This document shows, piece after piece, positions 49,549 through 59,802 of a stretch of 64,000 bases of DNA. Both the position numbers and the translations under genes were made by a program. Within the stretch, counting starts at the first letter, position 1. Each line of letters starts with the position of its first letter. Where the stretch lies: positions 1-64,000 of the forward strand of contig CACKBU010000003.1 in the NCBI GenBank assembly GCA_902598485.1, written 5' to 3'. Source of the DNA: an uncultured Pelagibacteraceae bacterium (GTDB taxonomy: Bacteria; Pseudomonadota; Alphaproteobacteria; Pelagibacterales; Pelagibacteraceae). The notes under the pieces were generated by a model. The model was given only the letters and a program-made list of their open reading frames with translations, was not told where the DNA came from and ran no database searches.

Positions 49549-50189
49549 AACTGAATTAAATCTTTAAACTCTTGTTTAACAACATCCCATTTTAAAATCA
49601 TCGAATTTAAAACAATCTTTCGATCTAAGGTTTTTAACTCATCTGCAATTGGAGCCCATTTATATAAAGATAGTGCACTAGGATTAAAAGGTAAGTCTTG
49701 ATAATAAACATCCCAATTTATTTTCTCTAATCGTTCGTCAAAACTTTTTCTCGCTTCATCAATGATATTTAATGGCATCTTATTAGAAATTTCATCATCT
49801 AAAATTTTATTGAAAATTTCGTTTGCTTTATGAATATCCTGATAATTGAAATTAACTTTCAAATAGGAAAAAGTAAAAAAAGTTAAATCTTGTAATGCAA
49901 CTGAATAAATATTCCATTTAGCAAGATTTACTGATGACATAAATTCATCATTGTCAAAATGAAGAACATATCTTGTTCCCATTCTAGTTTTTAGATAATT
50001 ATATAAAGTAACTTGAGTAGCCCAGGCAGATTTAGTTTGAATAAATTGTTCTAATTCATCTAAAGTTTTTATTTTTTTCTTTGGAATAAACGCCTTAAAC
50101 ATGGCGAATAAATATGTTTTGAAATCCTCAAGTTTTATGTCTCTCCAAGTTAATTTGTATTTTCCCATGTAAATTTGTAAGTGCGCCAA
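49545..50189 (-). CDS. Conserved hypothetical protein
   Basis: 214 aa complete ORF, convergent with acsA. Confidence 0.7.
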   Translation of the reverse strand: MAHLQIYMGKYKLTWRDIKLEDFKTYLFAMFKAFIPKKKIKTLDELEQFIQTKSAWATQVTLYNYLKTRMGTRYVLHFDNDEFMSSVNLAKWNIYSVALQDLTFFTFSYLKVNFNYQDIHKANEIFNKILDDEISNKMPLNIIDEARKSFDERLEKINWDVYYQDLPFNPSALSLYKWAPIADELKTLDRKIVLNSMILKWDVVKQEFKDLIQF

Positions 50190-50303
50190 TTATATCTTAA
50201 AAAAGTAAGTAAATAAGTACCTAATATGATCAATTTTTAGGGTTTTCAAAGCTCTCATAATGGTTATGGTTTTACCCAGTTATAACTAAAAAGAGAGGTA
50301 TAA

Positions 50304-50564
50304 ATGTCAAATCAACAAAAACACTGGGAAAAAACCAGGGGATTGTTATTTATAACACTTGCAATCTGGTTTGTTTTCTCAATTGGCATCTTTCTCTTTG
50401 GAGCTGAAATGAACGAGGTCACAGGACCTTTCGGTTATCCATGGACATATTGGTTTACGTGTCAGGGATCTCTTGGTGCTTTCGTAATCTTGATTTTCTG
50501 GTTTGCGAATAGACAAGAAAAAATCGATGAAGAGTTCGGCTTTAGCGAAAGAGAGGACGAATAA
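50304..50564 (+). CDS. DUF4212 sodium/substrate symporter small subunit
   Basis: 86 aa, 2 TM, directly upstream of SSS symporter. Confidence 0.9.
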   Translation: MSNQQKHWEKTRGLLFITLAIWFVFSIGIFLFGAEMNEVTGPFGYPWTYWFTCQGSLGAFVILIFWFANRQEKIDEEFGFSEREDE

Positions 50565-52375
50565 TGAAAGGTAATTTCATAGATAATTTGCCTAAGATTT
50601 ACGGAATCTATACAGGAGGATTTGTAGGTTTCATAATCATTATGGCAATTGCTGAACAGATGGGTATGACAGCTAAAACGATAGGTATCGCTTTCGTTGC
50701 ATTTACTGTATTCATCTATGCATTAATCGGTTATCTATCAAGAACAGCCCAAGCAGATGCATATTATGTAGCTGGAAGGCAAGTACCAACAGTCTTCAAC
50801 GGAATGGCGACTGCAGCAGACTGGATGTCTGGTGCATCATTCGTTGCTATGGCAGGTGGTATTTACTTTAAAGGTTACGGTTATATGGCTCTACTTGTTG
50901 GTTGGACTGGTGGATACGTGCTTGTTGCATCTTTATTAGCACCATACCTAAGAAAATTTGGCTGTTATACAGTTCCAGATTTTATAGGTACTAGATACGG
51001 TGGTAATTTAGCAAGATTTAGCGCAGTAGTCGTTTTAACTGTTGCTTCATTTACTTATGTGACTGCACAAATTAACGCTACAGGTACTATTGCATCTGTT
51101 GCACTAGATATCCCATTCCAATACGCAGTTTATGTTGGACTAATAAGTATTTTATTATGTTCAATGTTAGGTGGTATGAGAGGGGTAACTTGGACACAGG
51201 TTGCACAATATATCGTACTAATTATAGCATACCTACTTCCAGTATTCTGGATCAGTAACAAAATGGGTGCAGGTTTCTTCCCTCACTTTATGTTAGCTGA
51301 CGAGGTAGCTAGAATTGGTGAATTAGAACAACAGTTTGGTTTTGTTAAAAACGCAGCTGCTGATCTAAAATCAGTACCTAAAGGCTTAGCAGGAATAACT
51401 AAAGCTCACTCTGCGGTTAACGCTACACCTTGGGCATTTATTTCATTAGCACTAGCGATGATGATGGGAACAGCTTCATTACCGCACGTGATGATGAGAT
51501 ACTTTACTACTCCAAGTGTAAAAGCAGCTAGAAAATCAGTAGGTTGGTCATTATTCTTTATCTTCCTACTTTATTCTTCTGCTCCAATGTTAGCTACATT
51601 ATCTAAGTTATCATTGATCGACCCGAATTTACCAACAGGTATTATCGGTAAGACATTTGCAGAAGTGGAAGCGATAGATTGGTACCAAAACTGGAACCAA
51701 GCAAACCTAATGTTTATCAGCGACTTTAACGGAAATGGAACTCTAGAATTAAACGAGTTCTTCATGGGTGGTAAAGCCGTTGTATTAGCAACACCAGAGA
51801 TAGCTGGATTACCTTATGTAATTTCAGGTCTAGTTGCTGCAGGAGGTATGGCAGCTGCCATGTCTACTGCTGATGGTTTGATTCTAGCGATTGCAAACGC
51901 TATATCACATGATGTTTACTATAAGATCATTGATCCAAAAGCGGAAACTGCAAAAAGGCTACTTGTTGCAAGGGTATTACTTGTAATAATTGGTTTTGCT
52001 GGAGCAACTATTGCAGCAATGGAGATTCAAGGAATCTTAGGTTCGGTTATCTGGGCTTTTGATTTTGCGATGTCTGGATTGTTCTTCCCACTTGTACTTG
52101 GTGTATGGTGGAAGAGAGCTAATAGACAAGGTGCGATTGCTGGTATGCTAGGTGGTCTTGTCGCCGGTGCGTGGTACTTAGTTTGGGTACGAACTGGTGG
52201 AAGTGGATTCCTAGGAATTACACAGTTAACATTTGGTATCTTCGGATCAGCTGTTAGTTTAGTTTTAATGGTAGTAGTTAGTTTAATGACTGCAGAACCA
52301 GATAAAGCTACTCAAAAAATGGTTGATGATGTACGTGTACCGAGTGGTAAATCAATTCTTGGTAAATCACACTAA
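50564..52375 (+). CDS. Sodium:solute symporter (acetate-type; VC_2705-like)
   Basis: 603 aa SSS family; AYYVAGRQVPTVFNGMATAADWMSGASF, MSTADGLILAIANAISHD. Confidence 0.93.
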   Translation: MKGNFIDNLPKIYGIYTGGFVGFIIIMAIAEQMGMTAKTIGIAFVAFTVFIYALIGYLSRTAQADAYYVAGRQVPTVFNGMATAADWMSGASFVAMAGGIYFKGYGYMALLVGWTGGYVLVASLLAPYLRKFGCYTVPDFIGTRYGGNLARFSAVVVLTVASFTYVTAQINATGTIASVALDIPFQYAVYVGLISILLCSMLGGMRGVTWTQVAQYIVLIIAYLLPVFWISNKMGAGFFPHFMLADEVARIGELEQQFGFVKNAAADLKSVPKGLAGITKAHSAVNATPWAFISLALAMMMGTASLPHVMMRYFTTPSVKAARKSVGWSLFFIFLLYSSAPMLATLSKLSLIDPNLPTGIIGKTFAEVEAIDWYQNWNQANLMFISDFNGNGTLELNEFFMGGKAVVLATPEIAGLPYVISGLVAAGGMAAAMSTADGLILAIANAISHDVYYKIIDPKAETAKRLLVARVLLVIIGFAGATIAAMEIQGILGSVIWAFDFAMSGLFFPLVLGVWWKRANRQGAIAGMLGGLVAGAWYLVWVRTGGSGFLGITQLTFGIFGSAVSLVLMVVVSLMTAEPDKATQKMVDDVRVPSGKSILGKSH

Positions 52376-52385
52376 ATAATCTTTT

Positions 52386-52413
52386 AAAGGGGCGATTAAT
52401 TTCGCCCCTTTTA
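52386..52413 (+). terminator. Intrinsic terminator after symporter
   Basis: AAAGGGGCGA-ttaatt-TCGCCCCTTT 10-bp stem followed by a short T-rich stretch. Confidence 0.85.
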
Positions 52414-52443
52414 TTTCAATACATTTTCCAATATAAATTTTGA

Positions 52444-52794
52444 ATGTCAGCAAATTTTCATCCCTTAATATATTTTATAGATTATTTGCTTGGGATTATC
52501 ATGTGGACTCTAATTGGAAGAGTAGCTATGAATATTTTTCAAAGAGAAGACTCGCAATTCTTTTTCATGAGAGTATTTGTGAAATACACCAATCCTTTAA
52601 TAAAATTATTTAAACCCATAACACCCTCATTTATCATTGGGCCATTGGTGCCCTTGTATGTTGCTTGGTTTTTCTACATGATTAGATTTTATCTAATGCC
52701 TTGGATCTTAGGCTATTCCGTGATGGGAATGTTGTCATTTCCTTTAGAGAGTGAAATTTCTAGACAAATTTATCAATTTTTTAATTCATTTTAA
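52444..52794 (+). CDS. YggT-like membrane protein
   Basis: 116 aa, RVFVKYTNPLIKLFKPITPSF resembles YggT core. Confidence 0.65.
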   Translation: MSANFHPLIYFIDYLLGIIMWTLIGRVAMNIFQREDSQFFFMRVFVKYTNPLIKLFKPITPSFIIGPLVPLYVAWFFYMIRFYLMPWILGYSVMGMLSFPLESEISRQIYQFFNSF

Positions 52795-52828
52795 TTTTTA
52801 AAATTGATACTAGTTAATCTAGCTATCA

Positions 52829-53488
52829 ATGAAAAATATACAAATTTCACCATCAATTTTATCAGCCGACTTTAGTCAATTAGGTTCAGAAATTAAAAGA
52901 CTCGAAGAAGGTGGAGCTGATATGATTCATGTAGATGTGATGGATGGTCATTTTGTTCCTAATTTAACAATAGGACCTCCGGTAATTAAAGCTCTTAGAA
53001 AACACTGTTCATTGAAATTTGATGTTCATTTAATGATATCACCAGTTCATAAATATATAGATGCTTACGCTGATGCGGGAGCGGATATTATTACTATTCA
53101 TCCTGAGGCAACTGATAATTTAGAAAATTCAATTGAAAAAATAAAAGAAAAAAACAAAAAAGTTGGAGTTTCGCTTAATCCTGAAACTAGAATTGATTTA
53201 ATAATAGATTTATTAGATCAAATAGATCTAGTCCTAATTATGAGTGTAAATCCTGGATTTGGAGGGCAAAAATTTATGCCAGAAGTTTTAGATAAAATTA
53301 AAGAATTAAAAAAAATAAAAGAGCAAAAGAAGTTAGATTTTGACATAGAAATTGATGGTGGAATTAATTTTGATAACTGCAAAAGTGCAATTGATGCTGG
53401 TGCAAACATTCTTGTTTCCGGTACTACAGTGTTCAAAAGTAATGATGGAGATATAAAGAAAAATATTAATTTATTAAAATTAAAATAA
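52829..53488 (+). CDS. rpe: Ribulose-phosphate 3-epimerase
   Basis: SPSILSADFSQLG, HVDVMDGHFVPNLTIGP, MSVNPGFGGQKF. Confidence 0.97.
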   Translation: MKNIQISPSILSADFSQLGSEIKRLEEGGADMIHVDVMDGHFVPNLTIGPPVIKALRKHCSLKFDVHLMISPVHKYIDAYADAGADIITIHPEATDNLENSIEKIKEKNKKVGVSLNPETRIDLIIDLLDQIDLVLIMSVNPGFGGQKFMPEVLDKIKELKKIKEQKKLDFDIEIDGGINFDNCKSAIDAGANILVSGTTVFKSNDGDIKKNINLLKLK

Positions 53489-53492
53489 GTTA

Positions 53493-55121
53493 ATGATTAA
53501 TAAAAGTTCCTTAGGCATTTTAGGTCAATTTTATCTTAATATAAGAGATAGTTTTAAATCAATATATAAAAATTCAAATTTTTACGAAAAAAAAATATCA
53601 AAAACTTTTGATAGTAGTTTTGAATATAAACCAAGTCCTCATTTGCTTTCTTCTATAATTAAATACCAAAACAAAAAATATAAAATTGAAGACTTTGCTA
53701 TCGAGTCCATTTGGCAAAAATACTTAAGCTCAAAAGATTATGAAAAACTAAATAATTTTTTTTGGTTTTTCAGCTTAGATTTAAAATCTTCAAAAAAGAC
53801 TACACAAACAGTTATTAAAAATTGGATTTCAAATAACAATAAATTTCAAAAAGAAAGCTGGGAGTTTGATTTGACAGCAAAAAGAATTATTTCATGGTTA
53901 TCAAATCATCAACTCACATATGAAGATAGCGATCAAGATTACAGATCTACTTTTGACTATATGGTTCAAAAACAAACTAATCATTTATTAAATGAAATCA
54001 AAAACTCAAAAGAAGTAGAAAATAAGATGATTGGTTGCGCCGCAATCATTTTAACAGGATTAGCTTATAAAAATGAAAAACAATATCTTGTAAATGGATT
54101 GAATTTATTAAAAAATATCATTAAATCCGCAATTGATAATCAAGGCTTTCCAAAATCAAGAAATATTCGACAACTTATATTTTATTTAAAATACTTTATA
54201 ATTATTAGAGAGTGGTTTAAAGAATCTCAGAGTTTAATTCCTGAATATATTGATGAGACCATTTATTATTTAGGATCAAGTTATGCTTTCATTTGGCAAA
54301 ATATAAAGCAAGATATTTTTTTTAACGGTAATTTTTCTTCTGAAAATCAAGAATTTGATCAATATTTAAAAAGATTTGGTTATAAATTCAAAAACCAAAT
54401 TAATGAACTCGGTGGATATGCAATTCTTAAAAATAAAAAAATAATCCTTGCTGCTGATATAGGTTCTAGTCCTAACAAAACTTTTTCTAAAGACTATCAA
54501 GCAGGTGCCTTATCTTTTGAAATATTTTCAAATGAAAAAAAATTAATTTCAAATGCTGGTTATTACTCAGATAGAAATAATAAATTTAATAAATTATCAA
54601 AAAGTACCTCTCTTCATTGCGCTTTAACAATTGAAGATTATTCTTCTTGTAATTTTGTTAAACATCAACAAAATTTGATTACTGATAAAGGACTGAAAAT
54701 ATCAAAAAAAAATGTAGTTTTTGAAAATAATTATTGGAAAATATCAGGTGCACATGATGGATATTTAATTAAATTTGGAACCATTTATGAAAGAGAAATT
54801 GAGTTCTACCCAGAACAAATGAAATTTATTGGCTATGATAAGTTATTTAGAAAAACTTCAAATAAAGAAATTAAATTTGATATTAGATTTCATCTTGATC
54901 CGAACTCAAAAGTAATGAAAACGCAAGATAACAAATCTATACTAATTGAATTAGATGAGGAAGGTTGGAAATTTAGTTGTGATAACTTTGATATTAATAT
55001 TGATAATGGTTTATATTTCGGTAATAAAAATTCATATAAAGAAAACCAAAATATTTTTATCTCAGGTATAAATAATAAAAAGGAACAGATAATAAAGTGG
55101 GAGATAAGTAAATTACAATGA
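53493..55121 (+). CDS. Heparinase II/III family protein
   Basis: 542 aa; alpha-helical N-terminus and GALSFEIFSNEKKLISNAGYYS / LHCALTIED heparinase-like C-domain; between rpe and purH. Confidence 0.82.
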   Translation: MINKSSLGILGQFYLNIRDSFKSIYKNSNFYEKKISKTFDSSFEYKPSPHLLSSIIKYQNKKYKIEDFAIESIWQKYLSSKDYEKLNNFFWFFSLDLKSSKKTTQTVIKNWISNNNKFQKESWEFDLTAKRIISWLSNHQLTYEDSDQDYRSTFDYMVQKQTNHLLNEIKNSKEVENKMIGCAAIILTGLAYKNEKQYLVNGLNLLKNIIKSAIDNQGFPKSRNIRQLIFYLKYFIIIREWFKESQSLIPEYIDETIYYLGSSYAFIWQNIKQDIFFNGNFSSENQEFDQYLKRFGYKFKNQINELGGYAILKNKKIILAADIGSSPNKTFSKDYQAGALSFEIFSNEKKLISNAGYYSDRNNKFNKLSKSTSLHCALTIEDYSSCNFVKHQQNLITDKGLKISKKNVVFENNYWKISGAHDGYLIKFGTIYEREIEFYPEQMKFIGYDKLFRKTSNKEIKFDIRFHLDPNSKVMKTQDNKSILIELDEEGWKFSCDNFDINIDNGLYFGNKNSYKENQNIFISGINNKKEQIIKWEISKLQ

Positions 55122-56656
55122 AGAAAAAAATCAAAACAGCTCTCATCTCTGTATCCGATAAAAGTAACTTAAAACCATTATTAAATATTTTAAAAAAGAA
55201 CAAAATTAAAATAATTAGCTCGGGTGGTACTTATAAAGAAATTAAAAGATTAAAGTTTAATTGTTTAGAAGTATCTGATTTTACTAATTCCCCTGAAATT
55301 TTGGAGGGTAGAGTAAAAACTCTTCATCCAAAAATCCATGCAGGAATTTTAAATAAGAGAGAGAAAAAATCTCACTTAAAAGATCTAAAAGATAATGGTT
55401 TTGAGAATATTGACTTAGTAGTTGTTAATTTTTATCCATTTGAGAACACTATTAAAAAAACAAAAAACCATAAAAAAATTATAGAAAATATAGATGTGGG
55501 TGGTCCTACAATGGTCAGGTCTGCAGCCAAAAACTATAATGATGTGACTGTAATTACTTCTTCAGACCAGTATGAGGAATTAATTGAAGAATTAAAAAAG
55601 TTCAAAGGATCTACTTCCTTAAGTTTTAGGGAAAAGCTATCAAGGATAGCTTTTACTGAAACAGCTTATTATGACTCTGTCATTTCAGACTATTTTAACA
55701 AAATAACAAATACTATTTTCCCTAATAAAAAAATTTTTTATGGAAATCTAATAGAACAACTTAGGTATGGAGAAAATCCTCATCAACAAAGTGCAATCTA
55801 TTCAAGTAGTTTGAATAAAAATTTAAAACAAATTCATGGAAAACAACTAAGTTATAACAACTATAATGACATATTTAGTGCTTTAACTATTTCAAGATCT
55901 TTACCAAAAGGTAAAGGAACAGTCATAGTTAAACATGCAAATCCTTGTGGAGTTTCTACTAAAAATGATCATTTAGAAAGTTATAAATCTGCTCTTTCTT
56001 GTGATCCCATAAGTGCTTTTGGTGGAATAGTTTCTTGCAATTTTAAAATTACTAAAAATTTAGCTTTAGAATTAAATAAACAGTTTTTAGAAGTAATTAT
56101 CGCCAATGGATTTGAAAGCAGTGCTATCAAAATATTAAAAGCTAAAAAAAACTTAAGACTAATTGACGGAACATATTACTCATCAGAAGAACTTCTTAAA
56201 TTTGTATCATTCAACCAAAATATAATGATACAATCAGAGGACTTGAATTTATTTTCAAATAAAAATTTTAAAATCGTTTCGAAAAGAAAACCAACATCGA
56301 AACAAATTAAAGATCTTATTTTTGCTTTCAATGTATGCAGATACGTCAAATCAAACGCAATAGTGTTAGCATCAAATGAAACCACTGTTGGTATTGGTTC
56401 TGGTCAACCAAGCAGATTAGATAGTTGTCAAATAGCTATAAATAAAATGAAAAAATTTAATCTTCAGAATGATAATTTAGTTGCTGCCTCAGATGCATTC
56501 TTTCCTTTTGTAGATGGTATTGAAAAATTAGTTCAATCTGGTGTTAGAGCAGTAGTTCAGCCCTACGGGTCAATAAGAGATAAAGAGATAATTAATTTTG
56601 CAAATGACACTGGTACTGTGCTTCTTTTTTCAAAGACAAGACACTTTAGGCATTAG
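55118..56656 (+). CDS. purH: Bifunctional AICAR formyltransferase/IMP cyclohydrolase
   Basis: ISSGGTYKEI, GRVKTLHPKIHAGIL, RYGENPHQQSA, VKHANPCGVS. Confidence 0.97.
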   Translation: MKKKIKTALISVSDKSNLKPLLNILKKNKIKIISSGGTYKEIKRLKFNCLEVSDFTNSPEILEGRVKTLHPKIHAGILNKREKKSHLKDLKDNGFENIDLVVVNFYPFENTIKKTKNHKKIIENIDVGGPTMVRSAAKNYNDVTVITSSDQYEELIEELKKFKGSTSLSFREKLSRIAFTETAYYDSVISDYFNKITNTIFPNKKIFYGNLIEQLRYGENPHQQSAIYSSSLNKNLKQIHGKQLSYNNYNDIFSALTISRSLPKGKGTVIVKHANPCGVSTKNDHLESYKSALSCDPISAFGGIVSCNFKITKNLALELNKQFLEVIIANGFESSAIKILKAKKNLRLIDGTYYSSEELLKFVSFNQNIMIQSEDLNLFSNKNFKIVSKRKPTSKQIKDLIFAFNVCRYVKSNAIVLASNETTVGIGSGQPSRLDSCQIAINKMKKFNLQNDNLVAASDAFFPFVDGIEKLVQSGVRAVVQPYGSIRDKEIINFANDTGTVLLFSKTRHFRH

Positions 56657-56988
56657 ATATTTGATCAATTTTTGCAGCAAGAATAAAATCGCTTTCTGCT
56701 AGACCTTTAATTGCATGTGTAAATATTTTAATTCTTGCATAACCCCATCCAAACCATAAATCAGGGTGATGGCCTTCAGACTCAGCTATTTCCCCTACTT
56801 TATTTACAAATTCTTGACTTTTTAAAAAATTATCAAATTTAAAACTTTTAATTAAATGAAAACCATCAATTTTGTCTTCTAAAACTTCCCAACCATCAAC
56901 TTTTTTTAGATATTTGTGTATTTCATCAGCATCAAATGGAGGAATATTTCCTTCACAAGGTACACACTTTTTATTTGCTAAATCACTC
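56646..56988 (-). CDS. Pterin-4a-carbinolamine dehydratase
   Basis: MSDLANKKCVPCEGNIPPF...AESEGHHPDLWFGWGYARI; start trimmed because the ORF-track N-terminus translates the tRNA gene. Confidence 0.9.
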
Positions 56989-56998
56989 ATAAAATCTT

Positions 56999-57073
56999 TG
57001 GAGCGGGCAAAGGGGGTCGAACCCTCGACCTTCTCGTTGGCAACGAGACGCTCTACCACTGAGCTATGCCCGC
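56999..57073 (-). tRNA. tRNA-Gly (anticodon GCC), CCA encoded
   Basis: GCGGGCATAGCTCAGTGGTAGAGCGTCTCGTTGCCAACGAGAAGGTCGAGGGTTCGACCCCCTTTGCCCGCTCCA: cloverleaf arms and TTGCCAA anticodon loop. Confidence 0.97.
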
Positions 57074-57132
57074 TTGTTTTAAAATCATTATAGTTACCGG
57101 TTTTTATAAATGCAAGCAATAATAAAAAATTT

Positions 57133-57984
57133 TTATTTTAAATAATTTAATTCTTTTAAATTATTTTCAAAAATTGAATTTAATTTTTTTTGGTAGCTTT
57201 CATCAAACATACTTTTCCAATCATTTTTTGGTCCTAAATGAAAAAAAGGAATTTTTTTAGGGTCATTTTTGGATAAAACGGACTCCAGAAAACCATTGTC
57301 TTTTTCCATCTTTTTTAAATTTTCAAAGTTACATGATTTTACAGATTTTTGAGCTTTTAAATTATCAATCTCTTTTTTTTCTTGAATGGTTTTTTGAATA
57401 AAATTTATTATTTCTATTAAAACATCTAAAGTTTTAACTGTAAGATCTTCATACCTAATTAACCTGACTGGGAAAATCTTTTGATTTATCCAAGACTTAT
57501 AATTTCTTTCCCAAGAACTTATAAATTGAAAATCACTAAAATCGTCTTTTGTATGATAATCGTAGATATATTTTTTTTCACTTAACATAAATTTCAAAGC
57601 TTCATCTTTTGATAATTCGTAATGATTTTGTAATGAAGTTAACACATTTCTTGGATCGCGCACAATATATATAGCGCCAGCAGTATTTCTTTTATTTGTA
57701 AAATTATTATTATTAATTGATCCTAAGATATTATGAGTTTTAAAAAAATTTAATTTATTATTTAAATTAATTTTTTCCTGAGCTTTAATCCAAAATTTAG
57801 ATGTATCTGTTACTATTTTAGCATCATAACTAAATTCACTAAAATGTCTCTTTTCAGGAAATTGTGCAATATTTTTAAGTAAATCTTGCTTGAAAATTCC
57901 ATCCTCTGAATAAAAATATGAAGATAATAAAGCTCTTAACCATGTGTTCCCACTTTTGGGATATGAAGCTATCCAAAATATCAT
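57133..57984 (-). CDS. Sulfotransferase domain protein
   Basis: IASYPKSGNTWLRALL (5'-PSB loop), IYIVRDPRNVLTSL (3'-PB). Confidence 0.92.
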   Translation of the reverse strand: MIFWIASYPKSGNTWLRALLSSYFYSEDGIFKQDLLKNIAQFPEKRHFSEFSYDAKIVTDTSKFWIKAQEKINLNNKLNFFKTHNILGSINNNNFTNKRNTAGAIYIVRDPRNVLTSLQNHYELSKDEALKFMLSEKKYIYDYHTKDDFSDFQFISSWERNYKSWINQKIFPVRLIRYEDLTVKTLDVLIEIINFIQKTIQEKKEIDNLKAQKSVKSCNFENLKKMEKDNGFLESVLSKNDPKKIPFFHLGPKNDWKSMFDESYQKKLNSIFENNLKELNYLK

Positions 57985-58020
57985 TTAAATTTTTTTCAAT
58001 AATATATTATAAATTAAATA

Positions 58021-58659
58021 ATGAATAATTTTCCTAAAATAATCCGTGTGTTTCCACTTAGCAATTTTATAATTTTTCCTAATACCACGGTACCTTTAAA
58101 TATCTTCGAGCCACGATATCTAGATATGGTAAATGATAGCATGAAATCAGACAAATTAATTGGGATGATCCAGCCGAAAAGTTCTAAAGATCAAAATAGT
58201 ATACCTAAATTACATGATGTGGGTTGTCTGGGAAAAATAACAAGTTTTAGAGAGACAGAAGATGGCCGTTATCTAATTGAATTAAAGGGAAAAATTAGAT
58301 TTCAAATTATAAATGAAATAAACACAGATAAAAAATACAGAAGTGTGGAAGTGAATTATGATTATTATTCAAATGATTTAAGCGATGAAAAAGAGAAATT
58401 AAATTTTTCTGATCTAGAACTAATTTTTAAAGATTTAAAATCTTTGTTTGAAAAGAGAGGCTTTATAATAAATTGGAAAGCACTAGAAAAACAAAGTTTA
58501 AATGAAACTATTAATGCTTTAGCTATGGCATCGCCGTTTTCACTTGAAGAAAAACAAATTTTACTTGAAGCAAAAAACTTGGATATCAGAAAAAATAAAA
58601 TTGCAGAAATTCTTAAAACTTATATTTTTGATGATTACGAAAATACTACAATACAGTAG
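58021..58659 (+). CDS. LON substrate-binding (N-terminal) domain protein
   Basis: RVFPLSNFIIFPNTTVPLNIFEPRYLDMVNDSM. Confidence 0.93.
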   Translation: MNNFPKIIRVFPLSNFIIFPNTTVPLNIFEPRYLDMVNDSMKSDKLIGMIQPKSSKDQNSIPKLHDVGCLGKITSFRETEDGRYLIELKGKIRFQIINEINTDKKYRSVEVNYDYYSNDLSDEKEKLNFSDLELIFKDLKSLFEKRGFIINWKALEKQSLNETINALAMASPFSLEEKQILLEAKNLDIRKNKIAEILKTYIFDDYENTTIQ

Positions 58660-58666
58660 AGGCTAA

Positions 58667-59779
58667 TTAAAATATAAGACCTTTGTCTGCAAATTTTATA
58701 AAAATTTTATTTATACTTGAGTTTTTATTAAAATATTGAATTGATTTACTTAAGAAATCGTTTTTTGTTTTTCTTTCTAAATTAAAAAATTCGTGAATTA
58801 AATCAATCCCAGAAGAAAATATATAATTTTTATGCTTTTGACTGTTTTCAAATTCTGAATTTAATCTTGAATCTAGAGGTAAACCAAGATCAATTTTATT
58901 TTGAATTATGTCATTTAAAATCTTTATATCTCTAATTGTCATATTAAAACCTTGTCCTGCAAGAGGATGAATTTTATGGAGTAAATCTCCAAATGCCAAA
59001 ATATTTTTATGAAAATATGATCTCAAACTCAATCCTTGTAGTTCAAAGGAATCAATTTTATTTATTTTTTTTAAATTATATTTTGAATTATAAATATTAA
59101 TTAAATTATTCACTTCTTTCTCATCTTTCAAATAACTATTAATAGAATAAACTATTGATGTTTCATAATCTGAAATAGGCAAAAAGGCTAAAGGACCATT
59201 TTTTGTAAATATTTGTACAGCTACATTATTTGGAATTCTTTCATGTTCTAAAATTGTAGTATATGCAACACTATTATATCTTTTTTCTATTTTTCTACTA
59301 AAATGTTTTTTTGTAATTGGGTGATTGTAATCAGTATTAAAAACTAAATCATAATCATTGGAATAATTTAATTTTTTTTTATTATTTATTTTTCTAAAAT
59401 ACTTACTTTTAGATAAATTTTTTTCTAAAATTTCTTGAAGTTTGTAGTTTTTGACAATTGAGAATAAATGATCATTATTATTTCCAAAATTAATTAATTT
59501 TTGTTTTTCTAAATTATCACTGTAAATTTCAATTTTATTTAATTTATAAATAATTTTTTCAATATTAATTATTTTTTTATTAAAAAATTCTACATTACTT
59601 TTAGAAAGACCTATTGTGCGAGTTTTATTTACAGAATATGATTTTTTAGAATATAAAACATCTACATAAATTTTTTGATTAACTAAAGATTTTGCTAAAG
59701 TTAAGCTCGATAAACCACTGCCAAGAATACAAACTCTCATATTATTTTTAATTTTAACAACAAAAATTAGATGATACAA
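58667..59779 (-). CDS. FAD-dependent monooxygenase, UbiH/UbiF-like
   Basis: GSGLSSLTLAKSLV, NILAFGDLLHKIHPLAGQGFNMTIRDI. Confidence 0.88.
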   Translation of the reverse strand: MYHLIFVVKIKNNMRVCILGSGLSSLTLAKSLVNQKIYVDVLYSKKSYSVNKTRTIGLSKSNVEFFNKKIINIEKIIYKLNKIEIYSDNLEKQKLINFGNNNDHLFSIVKNYKLQEILEKNLSKSKYFRKINNKKKLNYSNDYDLVFNTDYNHPITKKHFSRKIEKRYNSVAYTTILEHERIPNNVAVQIFTKNGPLAFLPISDYETSIVYSINSYLKDEKEVNNLINIYNSKYNLKKINKIDSFELQGLSLRSYFHKNILAFGDLLHKIHPLAGQGFNMTIRDIKILNDIIQNKIDLGLPLDSRLNSEFENSQKHKNYIFSSGIDLIHEFFNLERKTKNDFLSKSIQYFNKNSSINKIFIKFADKGLIF

Positions 59780-59802
59780 AGTGGTATAATTGATTCATAT
59801 AT

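Noticed and set aside
56872-57093. 73-aa plus-strand ORF
   Set aside because: Antisense to the dehydratase and the tRNA; typical tRNA-derived spurious peptide (ERAKGVEPSTFSLATRRSTTELCP).
56989-57119. N-terminal extension of the pterin dehydratase ORF (MLAFIKTGNYNDFKTSGHSSVVERLVANEKVEGSTPFARSKDF)
   Set aside because: This is the translation of the tRNA-Gly gene; the true start is MSDLANKK.
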